From positions 19,222,501-19,286,500 of the forward strand of contig OY727094.1 of NCBI GenBank assembly GCA_963402885.1: a stretch of 64,000 bases of DNA, read 5' to 3'. Position 1 is the first letter of the stretch. The number at the start of each line of letters is the position of its first letter. Shown here in pieces: positions 11,290-23,800 of the stretch. The notes under the pieces are model-generated. The model searched no databases and was not told where the DNA came from. It worked only from the letters and a program-made list of their open reading frames with translations. Made by a program: the position numbers and the translations under genes. This stretch comes from Antedon bifida (lineage: Eukaryota > Echinodermata > Crinoidea > Comatulida > Antedonidae).

Positions 11290-13468
11290 CGACTTTCCGA
11301 AGGCGAGAAAAAAATTCTTTCCCGAGGACTTAAATTCTGCCCAAAATCAAGGCAGGTCGGCGCACAACAACTATCTTTGGATATGGAGTCTTTCTCCAGA
11401 AGATTACGATTACGTGAATATTTTGCTGATCCAGACAGCAGCACCACGCAAAACGAAGGCAACGTTAGCAAATTTAAACCAAAAAGTTCCTGGAATCCAC
11501 CTAAAAATAGTTGTCCAGCTTTAGAAACATTTATTCAGGCTATTGAGGAGGATCTACAAAACTACGTCCCGAGTCCAGATAAACGTGACACTCTCTCAAA
11601 ACAAGAGAGGCAGGCCATTGCCAAATTGCGTCAGCGTAATGATATCATCATTAAACCCGCTGATAAAGGTTCTGCCACTGTTGCTATGGACATCAAATTT
11701 TATGAAGAGGAGTCCTTAAGACAGCTAAACAATCCTCTTCATTATCGTAAACTTACAACGGATCCCACACCGGAAATTGCGGATAAGGTGGCCAAATCTG
11801 TTTCTTTGATGGTCAAAAACACTCCATCGATCCTAAGATTGGATCTCATTTGGCACAGGTTAATCCAGTTCCAGGCAGATTTTATTTCCTACCTAAAATC
11901 CACAAAGCAGGCAATCCTGGTAGACCCATTATTTCGGCAATGGCACTGCTACAGAGAAACTTTCTGAATATATGATTTACTTAGACCATATGTGACTGAT
12001 CTCCCTTCATACATTCAGGACTCCACGGACTTTATCCGCAGAATTAACCAAATTCAAAATTTACCTAATAATTCTGTTCTCGCTACATTAGATGTTTCAT
12101 CGTTGAATACTAATATCCCTCACGAAGAAGGAGCCGACGCATGTATTTTAAATTACAAACAATTTCCAGGCAAAACGCCTACTAAAGCTCATTTAAGAGA
12201 ACTGGTCATGTTGATTTTAACCAACAACAATTTTATTTTTGGAAATTACCATTACCTTCAAATTCATGGCACATCGATGGGCACAAAAATGGCGCCATCT
12301 TTTGCAAATTTATTTATGGGACAATTTGAGGCCAATTTTCTGTCCCTCCAACCTAATAAACCACTTGTTTGGTTTAGATACATTGACGACATCTATGATC
12401 TGGACCATGGTGAAGATAATTGGAATCTTTTCTTCTCAATATTAATTCAGCCCATCCAACTATCAAAATTACAGCTACCAAATCCACTATTAGCGTTGAT
12501 TTTTTGGACACTATAGTGACCATTGAAAATGGTACACTCAAAACTGACCTATTCCGTAAACCCACGGATAAAAATATGTACCTGCTCCCTAGCAGTTGTC
12601 ATCCCCGACACTGTACTAAAAACATACCGTACAGTCAAGCATTACGTATCAGACGTATCTGTTCTTCAGATTTAGATTTTCAGAATCGTACCGAAGAACT
12701 AACCGGACATCTCCGGAATAGAAATTACAAGAAGGAATACATCGAAACTGCTATAAAGAAAGCAAAAGATATTCCTCGATGTCAAACACTGACGTACAAA
12801 CCACGTCAGCCAAATTCGACCAGAGTGCCATTGGTCACAACCTATCCCCCTAGGTTGCCTCCATTACGGGCTATTATTGAGAAACATATGCCCATTCTAC
12901 AGTCCACAGAACGTATCAGGACTGTTTTTTCCGGAACCACCCATTATTGCATTTCGTAGACCTCCCAACCTTCGTGATATATTAGTCAGATCCAAATTTA
13001 AAGAGTGAAATTAACTCTCATGACAGCTAAAATTTGGGCAGTCACCTTTGCGGAAAATCTTGCAAAACTTGTTCATTGGTTGATTCTACTGAAAAATTTA
13101 AGAGTAACCAAACTGGCCGCATTTTTCGGATAAGACAATCAATTAATAATTGTCTAACCAAAAACGTAATTTATTTCATATACTGTAATATTTCTGGCAA
13201 ACAGTACGTCGGGGAAACAAAAAACACTCTCCGTATGAGAATGACACAACACAGATCATCTATTAAAACATTAAAGCTTGATCAACCTGTAGCCGAACTT
13301 TTTAATTTAGCTGGTCACTCGATTGCAAATTTCAGAGTTATTACAATAAACCACGATGTCAAATGAAGCGACAAAACTCGCAAAGACAAAGAAAACCACT
13401 GGGAATTACAACTTAAAACCACAAAACCTTTTGGACTTAACATTAGGAACATAGTCCCAGATCGGTAA
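11290..13468 (+). pseudogene. Penelope-type reverse transcriptase with C-terminal GIY-YIG endonuclease, frameshifted
   Basis: Successive frames give the family's landmarks in order: LSRGLKFCP and RRLRLREYF (N-terminal region), KPADKGSATV, GRFYFLPKIHKAGNPGRPII, TLDVSSLNTNIPH (RT motif A region), HGTSMGTKMAPSFANLFM (motif B), WFRYIDDI (motif C, with the catalytic DD), VDFLDTIV (motif D/E region), and RPPNLRDILV. After these come a CGKSCKTC cysteine cluster and the GIY-YIG domain (VIYFIYCNISGKQYVGET), ending at TAA 13,466. At least four frame changes (about 11,830, 11,950, 12,500 and 12,945) and an in-frame stop after 13,363 disable it. The Cys cluster before the endonuclease is as in Neptune/Penelope-like subgroups. 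Confidence 0.88.
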
Positions 13469-13703
13469 AATTATTCCATAATTTAAGTTTCAATATTAAC
13501 CACCATTTAAGCTGTTTTTTTAGTTCCATTTCAAAATTGTTTATATCTCTACCAAGCTACCTTATATATTTTCTACTTTTATTCTGTCTCCACCCACCAT
13601 TGACCACCCTGTCTCCTTTTGTTGTATTTCTTTTATTCCTGTCCATCCAGACAGCACTTGCCAGTTCTTATGCTATGACGTTATCCAAATTCCTTCACTT
13701 GCA

Positions 13704-13740
13704 CTGATGAAGGGCTAGTGTTTCCCGAAAGCTCTGCTAA
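13704..13740 (+). ncRNA. Hammerhead-ribozyme-like motif in the Penelope 3' region
   Basis: CTGATGA is followed by GGG-(9 nt)-CCC that can form stem II. GAAA comes next, then AGC-TCT-GCT, a minimal 3-bp stem III with the cleavage-site-like CTA. Penelope-like elements are known to carry minimal hammerheads of this type. I could not pair a convincing stem I from the flanks, so activity of a single copy is uncertain. Confidence 0.55.
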
Positions 13741-13799
13741 TTTTTCTGGCTGTTTTACTTTATCGTTTTTATTTAGAGATACAAAAAAAAAGCGAAAAG

Positions 13800-14050
13800 C
13801 TAAATCAAATTTTTATTCAGTAGCCTACTTGTTACTTTAAGGCTTTTGAAAAAATTGTATCCTCTTTTAACACTAGCAGTCTGAAAATAATAATAAAAAG
13901 TAGTCCAGAATTGGGATCCTGGTCCGGATTGCCTCCAAAATCTAATGGAGTGGTCCTCGACCACATATCTATCTGTGTTTTCAATTTGATCTGGCAATAA
14001 CTTTTGAGTAATCCTGCTAACAAACAGACAGACACGCGCGATCGAATACA
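13800..14050 (-). repeat. Dispersed repeat fragment with open minus-strand frame
   Basis: The minus strand contains GTTTGTTAGCAGGATTACTC followed by a block with GATTTTGGAGGCAATCCGGA. This kind of sequence recurs in many invertebrate genomes and translates in part, but shows no known domain. I treat it as a repeat remnant rather than a gene. Confidence 0.35.
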
Positions 14051-14216
14051 TAACCTCAGAGATAATTATAAAAAAATATTGTTTTCAAAGTAAATCCTCA
14101 CTATTTTACCATTGTTATTAAATCCAGTTTTATTTTATAAATTGTAGGAATTTTGTATTTTTAGTCTATTTTATTACTACTATTTTGTAAACATGCTTTG
14201 AACAATATATTTTATG

Positions 14217-14262
14217 CATGGAGGTATAAAAATAAAAAATTAAATATTTTTATACCTCCATG
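14217..14262. repeat. Palindromic hairpin, 18-bp perfect arms
   Basis: CATGGAGGTATAAAAATA is followed after 10 A/T bases by its exact complement ending TACCTCCATG. It lies 325 bp before the DDI start codon. It may be a very short foldback MITE. A cruciform or promoter role is only conjecture. Confidence 0.75.
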
Positions 14263-14586
14263 TTTTATGTATCCCTTTAATTTTTTCTCATAAAAAAAAA
14301 AAATGTAGGCCTATTGTCTGTCTTTGTATGAATGTTTTTTTTAATCTATTGCTCTAAAAAAACAAGAACCATGTGTAAAACAGGTGCAATATATAAATAT
14401 TTAAAAAAATGGCCGCATAAGGTGGTTGATGATTTCAAGCTGCGATGTGTAAGTAAAATAATGTTCATTTGGCGTTTCATAAGTACTGGGAATTTTTTTT
14501 TGTCGTCGCAAAAGAAGAATAACACGCGCTAAGTTCATTCATTCACTGATTTTCAATTATTTATTGGATTACTGCGGTCTATAAAT
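14263..14586 (+). promoter_or_regulatory. Upstream region / 5' UTR of DDI
   Basis: No protein-coding signal. The sequence becomes slightly GC-richer close to the start (GTCGTCGCAAAAG, ACACGCGC), with the ATG in AATATGAAG context at 14,587. No clear TATA box or initiator could be assigned, so the transcription start is unknown. Confidence 0.3.
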
Positions 14587-14833
14587 ATGAAGGTTTTGGT
14601 TACTAATGTTTCTGGACAGTATTTACAACTTGATGTAAGTCCAGATATTGAGTTAGAGAATTTTAAAGCCCTTTGTGAAATAGAAACTGGTGTGAAGGCA
14701 GATGATGTACGCCTTATCCATGCGGGCAAAGTGTTGGAAGACAACAAGAAAACGTTAGAACAATATGGTGTAAAGGATAGTGATATGATTTTGTTGCAGC
14801 CAATATCGGGGTCAGCTACTCAACAACCAAGAG
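14587..14833 (+). CDS. ddi2: DDI exon 1 (ubiquitin-like domain)
   Basis: Encodes the complete UBL, residues 1-82, ending CAACCAAGAG|GTAGGCC in phase 1. The patch [21 protein letters not shown] matches the DDI/UBQLN-type UBL fold. Confidence 0.92.
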
Positions 14834-17800
14834 GTAGGCCTGTCACACCAAAATCGGTTCCGGGCCGAAATCGGTATGGCGACCAGTTTCATTACAATTC
14901 GTTTTATATAGGCCTAAACTAAGGCCTAGGGCCAGGCGTAGCCTAGTTTAGTTAGGCCAACCCTGGCTTATAGCCGAAACGGCCGCCGCCGACTGAAACG
15001 GCCGCCAATTGAAACACAATCGAATGTATGAAACGCCGCGTGTGCCGTTTGTCATACAACGTGCAAACAAAACGACGTGTGGTTCAATACAATAATTGTT
15101 TTACTTTTTTTTTTAGATTGAAATGACTTTTGACGTAGGCCTAGGCTAGCTCTTGGGGGCGCTAATGCAGTTTCGTACCCACCCCTTAAAATTACTCAAA
15201 ATCTGCAGCCAACCTACTCACGAGTTGTCTACATCATCCTGCAAACATAAAATTGTAAAAAAATCGATATTATTTTTTAAATAACTATTTTTAATCAATT
15301 GATAGTACTGAGCACCCTTCAGAAATACATCGGCAACTTAGCTTCGCGAAAATCATCGCTAGGCCTGCCGATAAAAGTACGGAGGCCTCATAGGGCATCG
15401 ATCTATAGAGGACGCTGTAATGGTCATATTATATGCTTTCCCTGTTTTAAGATTTTATAGAAGTATATAAATTAACATTTTTTATTCACCTTTGAAAGAC
15501 CTCTTTAAATACTTGGAAATAAGAAATGCAACAAAAACAGAAAGATATAATTTATTGAAATGTAATGTATAGGTGGTCCATCCAGCCGAAGCTGATCATT
15601 AGGGACCCTCACAAAAATATAATTTGACAAAACAATAACACACAACACTCAAAATAAAAAGAATTTCTAAAAATTAACAACATAATTAAACACAAAATAT
15701 TTCTTTATGAAAAAACTTAAAATTCGTTTCATGAGGACAGGCCTCGAATTTGGGGATTTTAGGGGCAAGGCCATTTGGCCTCCGGTTTTCGTTGATTTGA
15801 GGGGCACCAAGGCCAAATGGGAGGGCACCAAGGCCATTTGTTTTAAATCGAAGGGGCACCAAGGCCAAAATGAAAAAATATTTTAATAACTAGGCCAAAA
15901 TTAAAAAATAGCTTGTTTCCGGTTGAGCGCCCGGGTGGAATTTAAAAAAAAAAAAAAAAATTCTACCCGCAAACATTTTTGGGGGAATTTCTCCTATTCA
16001 TCAGATTGCGTAGTAGTAGTAGTAGTAGTAGTAGAGGACTGTCTACATCTTTTTGTATTTCATTATATATAAATATTACGTGTATTTACGATCCATATAA
16101 ATAATAATTATTAAGGTACGATGTTTAGCGTTCACAGTTTACCTTCCTGTGTTGAATGTTTCGTTTAGTTTCAAACAATGCGATCAAAAAAGGCATGTGA
16201 AGCCAGGCCCGGCCCAACAGGTAAAGACCCTATCAACAGTAAGCACTTAGCAGCACTAAGGCGCAGCGGACGGAGAACACAGGTTACAAAAACAATTTGT
16301 TTGTAGGCCTTAAAAACTACAACTATTCATACACAGAGTGTTAACCATGGTAAAAATCAAGCCAATGACATTATGTTGTAGAATATAAATTATTGTTATT
16401 TTCCGAGTTTCGATTTCTAAAGCTTTTTTGTTAGTATAATCCATATTTATAAGAATTCAAAACACGGACGGACGCCGACCCCTCTCTCTCTGTTTAGCCT
16501 TCTGCACGTGTATTGTGGACTATACCATTTCCTTGAGTTCGGTAAAAACGCGTTTGTTAATTTAGTGTACGACGTCGTTAAACAAGATTTTTCGATGATC
16601 TGTCGGCTGGATTATTGAGGTGAGTGCGATAAAACATAAATATAATATACTTCCAACGATCTTCGGGTTGAGGTACCGGTTTAACTTTAGTACTAAAAGT
16701 TGACACCCCTAATTTTACACGTATAATGGAATGGACTACACCATGCAGGAACGCACATGGTATTTTCATATCAGAGGGTGCGTGTACGTCAAAAGGAATT
16801 GTTTTTCCAGCGACCGATCCTTCGTACTCACACGTACGACGACGTCGTATGAAATTTCTTATCAGAGGGTGCGTGTGCGTCAAATGGAATTGTTTTCCCA
16901 ATGTATTGAATCGCGTGTGTTTGATCGGATCGGCAGCGGGAGGATAGGCTAGGCTAGGAGTGCATGTAATTTTTTTTTCAACGAAGGCGGCTAGCTCGAG
17001 TATTGAGGCGGGGGTGGTGCGACTTTAATACTTTCAGTGACCTCCGATCGAGGAACGTTTTTAGCTTTATTATTAAAAGTGTACACCCCTGTATTTTAAT
17101 GTACTATCTATACCATTATTTACCACGCACGGCGGCCGGGACGATATTGTTTTGGTTATATAAATATGTTCGATGTTTTCTCTAAATGCGTTCAGGGAAA
17201 TCCCCTTGCAACAAAGACAGGCGATAGTTTTGCGTCTCGTCCGATATTCTTGACATTATTTTCTATCTACTTCAGTGGTTTTTATTGTGGTAAAACTCGG
17301 GAAGGGCACTCACGGCCAACGCAAAAAAAAGGGCAGGCCAGTAGTGGCTGTGGGTGCTATTAATTTTCGAGGGCATTGAGGCCAACTGGGAGGGCACCGA
17401 CGGCACTGGCCGCGGTAAAATTCGAGGCCTGTGAGGAACATATAAAACATATTTGTTATAGCCATATATTACAATAAGACCAAGGCGATGGATTTCTGAA
17501 GTGTGCTCAATTATTAATTGATTAAAAATATTTATAAATACAAAATTATCGATATTTTACCATTTTATGCTTGCAGAATGTTGTAGACAACTCGTGAGTA
17601 GGTTAGATGAAGTATTGAAACAATTTTGAGTTTTAAGAGGGTATGAAACTGCATTAGCGCCAGCTAGGGTATACTTGCCAGAATTCGCCCAACCTAGATA
17701 ATTTCTTATTTTAAAAAAAAACAAGGCCAATAGCCATATGTCGCGTGCTCTCAGAAAAAACATCAAAACAGTTCAAAAAGTACAGAAAAGCGTTAAAACG

Positions 17801-20800
17801 CATAGTGATACCGGACCGACCGACAGACCGACATAGTGAACTATTGAGTCGCGTCCACGCGACTAAAAATGTAGTTGAAGAAAAAATGATAGTACAGTCG
17901 ACCTTCTCATTTACGTACCCCTTGGTCTGAGAGGCGTTCGCAAATGAAAAAGTTTGTAAATGAGAAGGTTCGGAAAAAAGCGCCCTCTATTAAAATCAGG
18001 GTAAAAACATGTCCAAACAAATGCCCTATGTAAAACTTACTGTGAATAGCCTACAGTAAAAGAACAAACAGTATTAAAAATACAATATAAAACAATTCAA
18101 TTTAACATGTAAATTAACACCTTGACTGCCAAAAAGATTGATATTTCTGCTTGTTGTTTTGTTACACACATCTCTGTATCAAAATTCTATCGTTTACTTT
18201 TTATTATTGCATATTTTGATACAAACTGTAATTGACGAACTTGTTCTTGAAGTAATAATATCAAATCCGTTCTGGACCGCAAATATTTTACATTTTGAAG
18301 CTACTAAGGATGTGTGGTGAACACAACAAGTAAAATGGAATTCCCAGAAAAATGGCTATGAACAATGATGGTTTTTCGTAAATGTTAAATATTTAAAACA
18401 AATTGAAATTTCTGTTTTTAAATGGACAAATAAAGATACTATGATTATATTTATTATTGTTAAATATGTTTTTTATATAGTAAGAATATAAATGCAATGG
18501 CAAATTACTGAAAAAATGGCAATGCTATGGGAGAATCAGAATTTACACCCTGTTAAATAAATAGTACTGTACACCTACTGTATAATGGGTAAATTGTGAG
18601 GTAAATACTGTCGAAATTAAGATGGACTGTGGATAAACCGTTAAAAAAAAAGAAATGAACATTTAATGATTATTTGAATAATGTTTATTACAATAATAAT
18701 ATATTTATTATTGTAATTAATTAATTATGCCATTAGTTAGCAGGCCCACACCAACATGCTCATAAAATATACCTCGCATACTAATTTTTTTACTGATCTT
18801 GATTTAATTCTTGGAAATAAAATCTGTAATAAAAAAAAAGAAAAATTTATTAATATTTCATCTATTAGATTTATTTCATTTTTTAGCTATTTATAACAAT
18901 ATTGAATAAAAAACTGTTAACTGAGTTATATTTGGTTAATTAAGAGGGCTAGGAATCATCTAATCACCCAAAACCAGTTTCATTTCATTTTTCATTTATT
19001 TATTCGACCAAAACACAGATACATAACAGAACAGAAACAGAGCACAATGGTCAGGGGCAACTAAAGCAAAACAATTACTATAACTCAAAGAGTCAGTTAC
19101 CCCTTAAAAAACATCGAAATATAAAAAATATTGCACCAAGAAAAACATTTGTACAAGCTTATAAAAAGTATCTTAAGACTTTCGAAAAAAAGCATGTTAA
19201 GGAGACCTCAACTGCTGAATTTCTTACATCATCAGGAAAAACTGCCCACACACATGGAAATAAATTGACAGGAGAATTACTAAAAGTACAAAAGTATATA
19301 ACGCCACCAACAGGGTGAATTCTGAACCCACATGCGTGGGCGTGACCTTGTATTCGCTCACCTTCCTCTAAAAGTGTTGACGTAAACATAAGACGAACAA
19401 AAGAGCAGCACATTATTAGTTATCCGCTTAGTAGCGGATAACTCCTTGTAATCGTCCTGGATCTTTTTTTTTTTCTTTATATTATTCTTCTTTCTTTCTC
19501 CTCCATTTTTGTGTCTCGCGTATCTCAAAAACTTGTAAACATAAAATTTCATAACTTTGTCATCATATAGACATTTACGTGAAGTTGTGCACCTCCTATT
19601 TTTGAATGACGTCAGAGTTGCGCAACGTGACTTACGCGCAATTTTATGATTTTTAATGATTGATCATAGATTAAAAACCAAGCATAATTGTTTTTTGACA
19701 CTTTGTGAAAATTTAAGTCATATCAAGGGCAAACTTTTTGTGGATTAAAAATGCCATGTTTTACAAGACGTTACGCGCGCATGCGCATTTCTCCTCTATT
19801 TTTGTGTATCTGAAAAACGTGTAAACATAACATTTCATAACTTTGTCAACATATGGGCATTCACATGAAGTTGTGCACCTACTATTGTGAATGACGTCAG
19901 AAATGCGCAACGTGACTTACGCGCGATTTTATGAATTTCGCGTATTTAACATAGATTGAAAACCATATAACAATTTAAATTGAAACTTAGCAAAAGTTTA
20001 ATTTATATCTTGTGCTAACTTTTTGTGCACTACAAATGGCATGTTTTACACGAAGTTACACACGCACGCGCATTTAAAATTAAAAATGCGCAAAATTAAT
20101 TTCTAATCAACTTTCTACGCTGATCATGACATTTTGAGCATGTCAAAAATTCCCACGCGCACGAACAATTTTACGCGCGTGGTGCGCACGTATCGCTAAA
20201 AACAATTTTTTTTTGCGTGAATTATGTTTTTCCAGCCTTTTTTAGTAATTCTACCAATTTTAAAACAATTTCGACTTAAAATTACGTCATACGAGCACGT
20301 CGAATTGTACAATTTGCGCGTGTTTTTAATGAAAAAGTTAAAAAATTCGTCAAAATTATGCCTTTATTTAAACAATCATAGATTCTAAACTACGAGGTAA
20401 ACTTTTTTTTACTTACATATTCGGGAAGTTGATGAGTTGTAGATATCGGATCATTAATCAATATTGCTAACCGGACATTGTGATGTCATCGTATGGCCAC
20501 ACGAATGTAAAATATATGATTTTTGCCTCTTTCGTTATTGCTCATCACATTAAATGGAGCGCATCATGCTTATCTGTATTCCTTTTTCTCCGAGATTTTA
20601 ATATTGTCTAGGTCAATCAACTATCTTATGCATGAGTTAAAAATATTTTAATTTTTATGACGTCATCATGCCTAAAAAATTAAATTACGTGTATACAGAT
20701 TATATAGACAAGTTCTATTTCCCCTGAAATATGATGTAAGAAGCATTTTTGGGTAGAAGCTGGGATCCACTTGATTTAGGATATTTTGACCTCGCTGATT

Positions 20801-23800
20801 ACGAATATGGCGGATCCCAAGCGAAATTCGGTAAGCTCTTAATTTGCATAATTAAAAATGGCGGCCATTTTTTATAATTACCCTCTATCTCGAGAACCAC
20901 TAAGTCACAGATAATTAATTGTCAAAATGTTTTAAATATATGTTTTTATATTCACTTTAATGACACATTTTGTCAAAAAATGGATGCAAGTCTTATTTCT
21001 GACATTTTGACCTTTGACCTTGATTTATCGTATCTCAGTAACCAATAATCGGTGAGACACGAAATAGAGCTCAAATTGTTCAGAAACTATACATTCATAT
21101 TTATTATAATGAAATGTTTTTATAAAAAGTGGCCGATTCTACAACTATTGACCTTTGAATTATTAGTCAAATAAAATGTTATACGGTAACTCTGAAAATA
21201 TTGGACTTCTTATGAAATTATTTTTTCTTTTTAAATTGTTTAAAACATACATTTTCTATCCAGTCTAATGGCATATTTTGTACAAGAATGGCCGATGATG
21301 GTATGGTTATTGACCTTTGAACTACAGCATAGGCCTACTGTATAATAAATAAAATTGCATAACTATATATGAAATTATTTATACACAATAATAATTAGTA
21401 AAATTATAAAATTCACTGCCATCAAATATGATGTGTTACGATTTATATAGATTTAAACAAATTTGAACACGCAAGATACATTTGGAAATTACCTGCCATC
21501 AATATGATGGATTATGATTATAGATTAAAAAAAAAATTTGAACACGCAAGTTACATTTTGAAATTACCTGCCATCAATATGATGGATTATGATTATAGAT
21601 TTAAAAAAGAATTTGAACACGTAAGCTACATTTGAAAATTACCTGCCATCAATATGATGGATTATGATTATAGATTTAAAAAAGAATTTGAACACGTCAG
21701 CTACATTTGGAAATTACCTGCCATCAATATGATGGATTATGATTATAGATTTGAAAAAGAATTTGAACACGTATAGACTGTGGGCCAAGGCTCAAAAAGG
21801 CCTTTAGTTTTTTAGTTCCGCAGTCCACACCTGAAGGCAACAACATTTTTACATGAACATGTTCACTATATTACCAAATTCCGAAAACTAAAAAGTTCCA
21901 CCAAAAAAAGTTGCACGTTAAAGATATATTGTCCCCCTAAAAAAAATTTTTTTTTAAATTTTTTTGTTGAATATGTTATTTTAATGTCACATAATAGTTA
22001 TTCACTCTCACAAAAAATTGGGTCTGAAAAAAATTTATTTACCTGAGAAAAATGTAATTTAAAGCAAAAAATGGTCAAATTGTCTGGAAGACAATGAGTT
22101 TTTGGGTAATTTAACTGTTTATTTTGTCTTTTTATAGGTGAAATAATTTTTTCCCCCGTTTTTTTTTTATGGAAGTGAACAACTTCATTAAAACTGCAAA
22201 ATGGCCTATTCAAAGTCCGATTTTAAAAATCTTTATTTTTCATGATTTTGGGGGACAATACATCTTTAAGGGTCAGGGGTCATTTAAAGGTCAAAAGGGA
22301 TCAAATTATCAACTTTATACAAACTCATCTTGATTGGTATCAAATTAAAGCTTACAATGTACAGAATAATAACATGATATGCTCTACTACAATAAGTCAC
22401 TCTATAAGGGGGTAAAGGTCATTCAAATGTCAAAAGGGATTTTTTTTTTTTCAATGTAGAATAATAATAGAATTGTTTTACGAACAACAACAAGTTTCAA
22501 TTTGTAATAGGCTCAAAGTGTAGGCCTACAATTATAAATAACATGTACATATATTGCTTAACATTTTGTATTTTCAGTATCAACTTCTAGTGTGTTTGAA
22601 TAAAAGAGTCACATCTTATGGAAATTTTGAGAATTTGTAGTTCATTTTTAAATTTTCACAATTAAAACATTTAGTAGTTAAATACAACAATAAAGTGCAA
22701 CAATATTAAATTACAAATATTACTGTAATTCTAATCTTGTATATCATCGATCTCATCACACTCGTCGTCGCTACTGCATTCTGGCTCATCCAAATCATAA
22801 GTATCAACTGCTATGTTCTCACATCCATTACATTCACAGAATGCAGTACATGGTAGTCCTAACTTTACGCAGCACTCATTATCAGATTTTGATAAAACAC
22901 ATTTTGTTTTTTTGCATTTGCAATATGCAAGTTCAGTTATGCTTTCTGGAGCTGAAGGTAGAGATCCCCAGTGAATACAGAGCTCACCATTATCAATTTC
23001 CCATCAATTATTAATTGGTAAAGGTAAATCTTGTTTCTGAACAAGGCTTAATTTATATATCCTTGCTTGATAATTTGCACGTAAAATGTGGTTTGGAGGT
23101 AAAGCACTTTCTCCCTTTTTGACCTGCTGGAACATTTTGAACCTCACTTCATTCACAGATGACAAATCTCTGTAACCATACAGCTTGCAAACAAACTTTT
23201 CAACCTCTATAAACTGATCATCTGTGACTTGAAAGCTGTCACCAAGTGTCTTCAATGCTGCCATAGATTCTTCATCTTTCTCTATTAACTTTAAAGCTTT
23301 AATTTTACCTTTGAAGAAAAATGCACTCACTGTGTCGCAACCGGTGAAACAATAAAAGCCAATCAGAGATTTGGTTAGGTCATCACCCAATGAACACTGC
23401 ACTGACTGGATATTAATAGTTCTCTTTTTGTCAGCCCTTCCAGTATGAAAAAATATGTCTGATTTAATCTGTGCTGTAAATGCTGTCGCAATAACAAATA
23501 CATCTGTGTCTGGGCTACATATTACTACAGGTAAATTACCAAGCGAGTTATCGGAAATGTAATTTGTATGGAGGATGAGCCGGGTGTCTGCCTCTTCGTG
23601 GTCACAGTAAAGTGATGCTACAGGGCTAACAACAACTGTATTATCTATTGCCTTTATTAAATGGCATTGAGCATCATGAGCAACCACCAATTCCACACCT
23701 CTTAGTTCAGCAGGATCACATTTGCACCATTCTGCAAAAAGAAACCTAACCAATTGCTGTTTATTGTGGCTATTTGACATGAACTTTTTCCATTGCTTTG

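Larger units (their letters stand above)
11100..13780 (+). mobile_element. Penelope-like retroelement (EN-containing), nearly full-length, inactivated
   Basis: The span covers the reverse-transcriptase/GIY-YIG reading region (11,290-13,468) and a 3' region of about 300 bp ending near a purine-rich run at 13,782. A hammerhead-like motif near the 3' end (13,704) is consistent with known Penelope-like retroelement architecture. The 5' boundary is approximate and no LTR-like repeat was found. Confidence 0.8.
15158..17661. mobile_element. Non-autonomous DNA transposon with ~200-bp terminal inverted repeats
   Basis: GGCGCTAATGCAGTTTCGTA at the left end is mirrored by TGAAACTGCATTAGCGCC at the right. 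The match continues through ACTCACGAGTTGTCTAC, a TCGATATT block and CAATTGAT..TACTGAGCACCCTTCAGAAAT to about 15,352 on the left and 17,477 on the right. No transposase is visible inside. The interior holds a SINE-tail fragment and a 90-bp tandem duplication. A target-site duplication could not be assigned. Confidence 0.75.

Noticed and set aside
16578..16952. Overlapping open frames on both strands near 16.6-16.95 kb
   Set aside because: Generated by a 90-bp tandem duplication inside a non-autonomous transposon, with no protein motif.
19159..19413. 84-codon minus-strand frame as an independent gene
   Set aside because: Better explained as the 3' end of a truncated LINE followed by its A-rich tail.
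21408..21773. CRISPR-like array
   Set aside because: The ~75-bp units are contiguous minisatellite repeats without unique spacers, in a eukaryotic intron.
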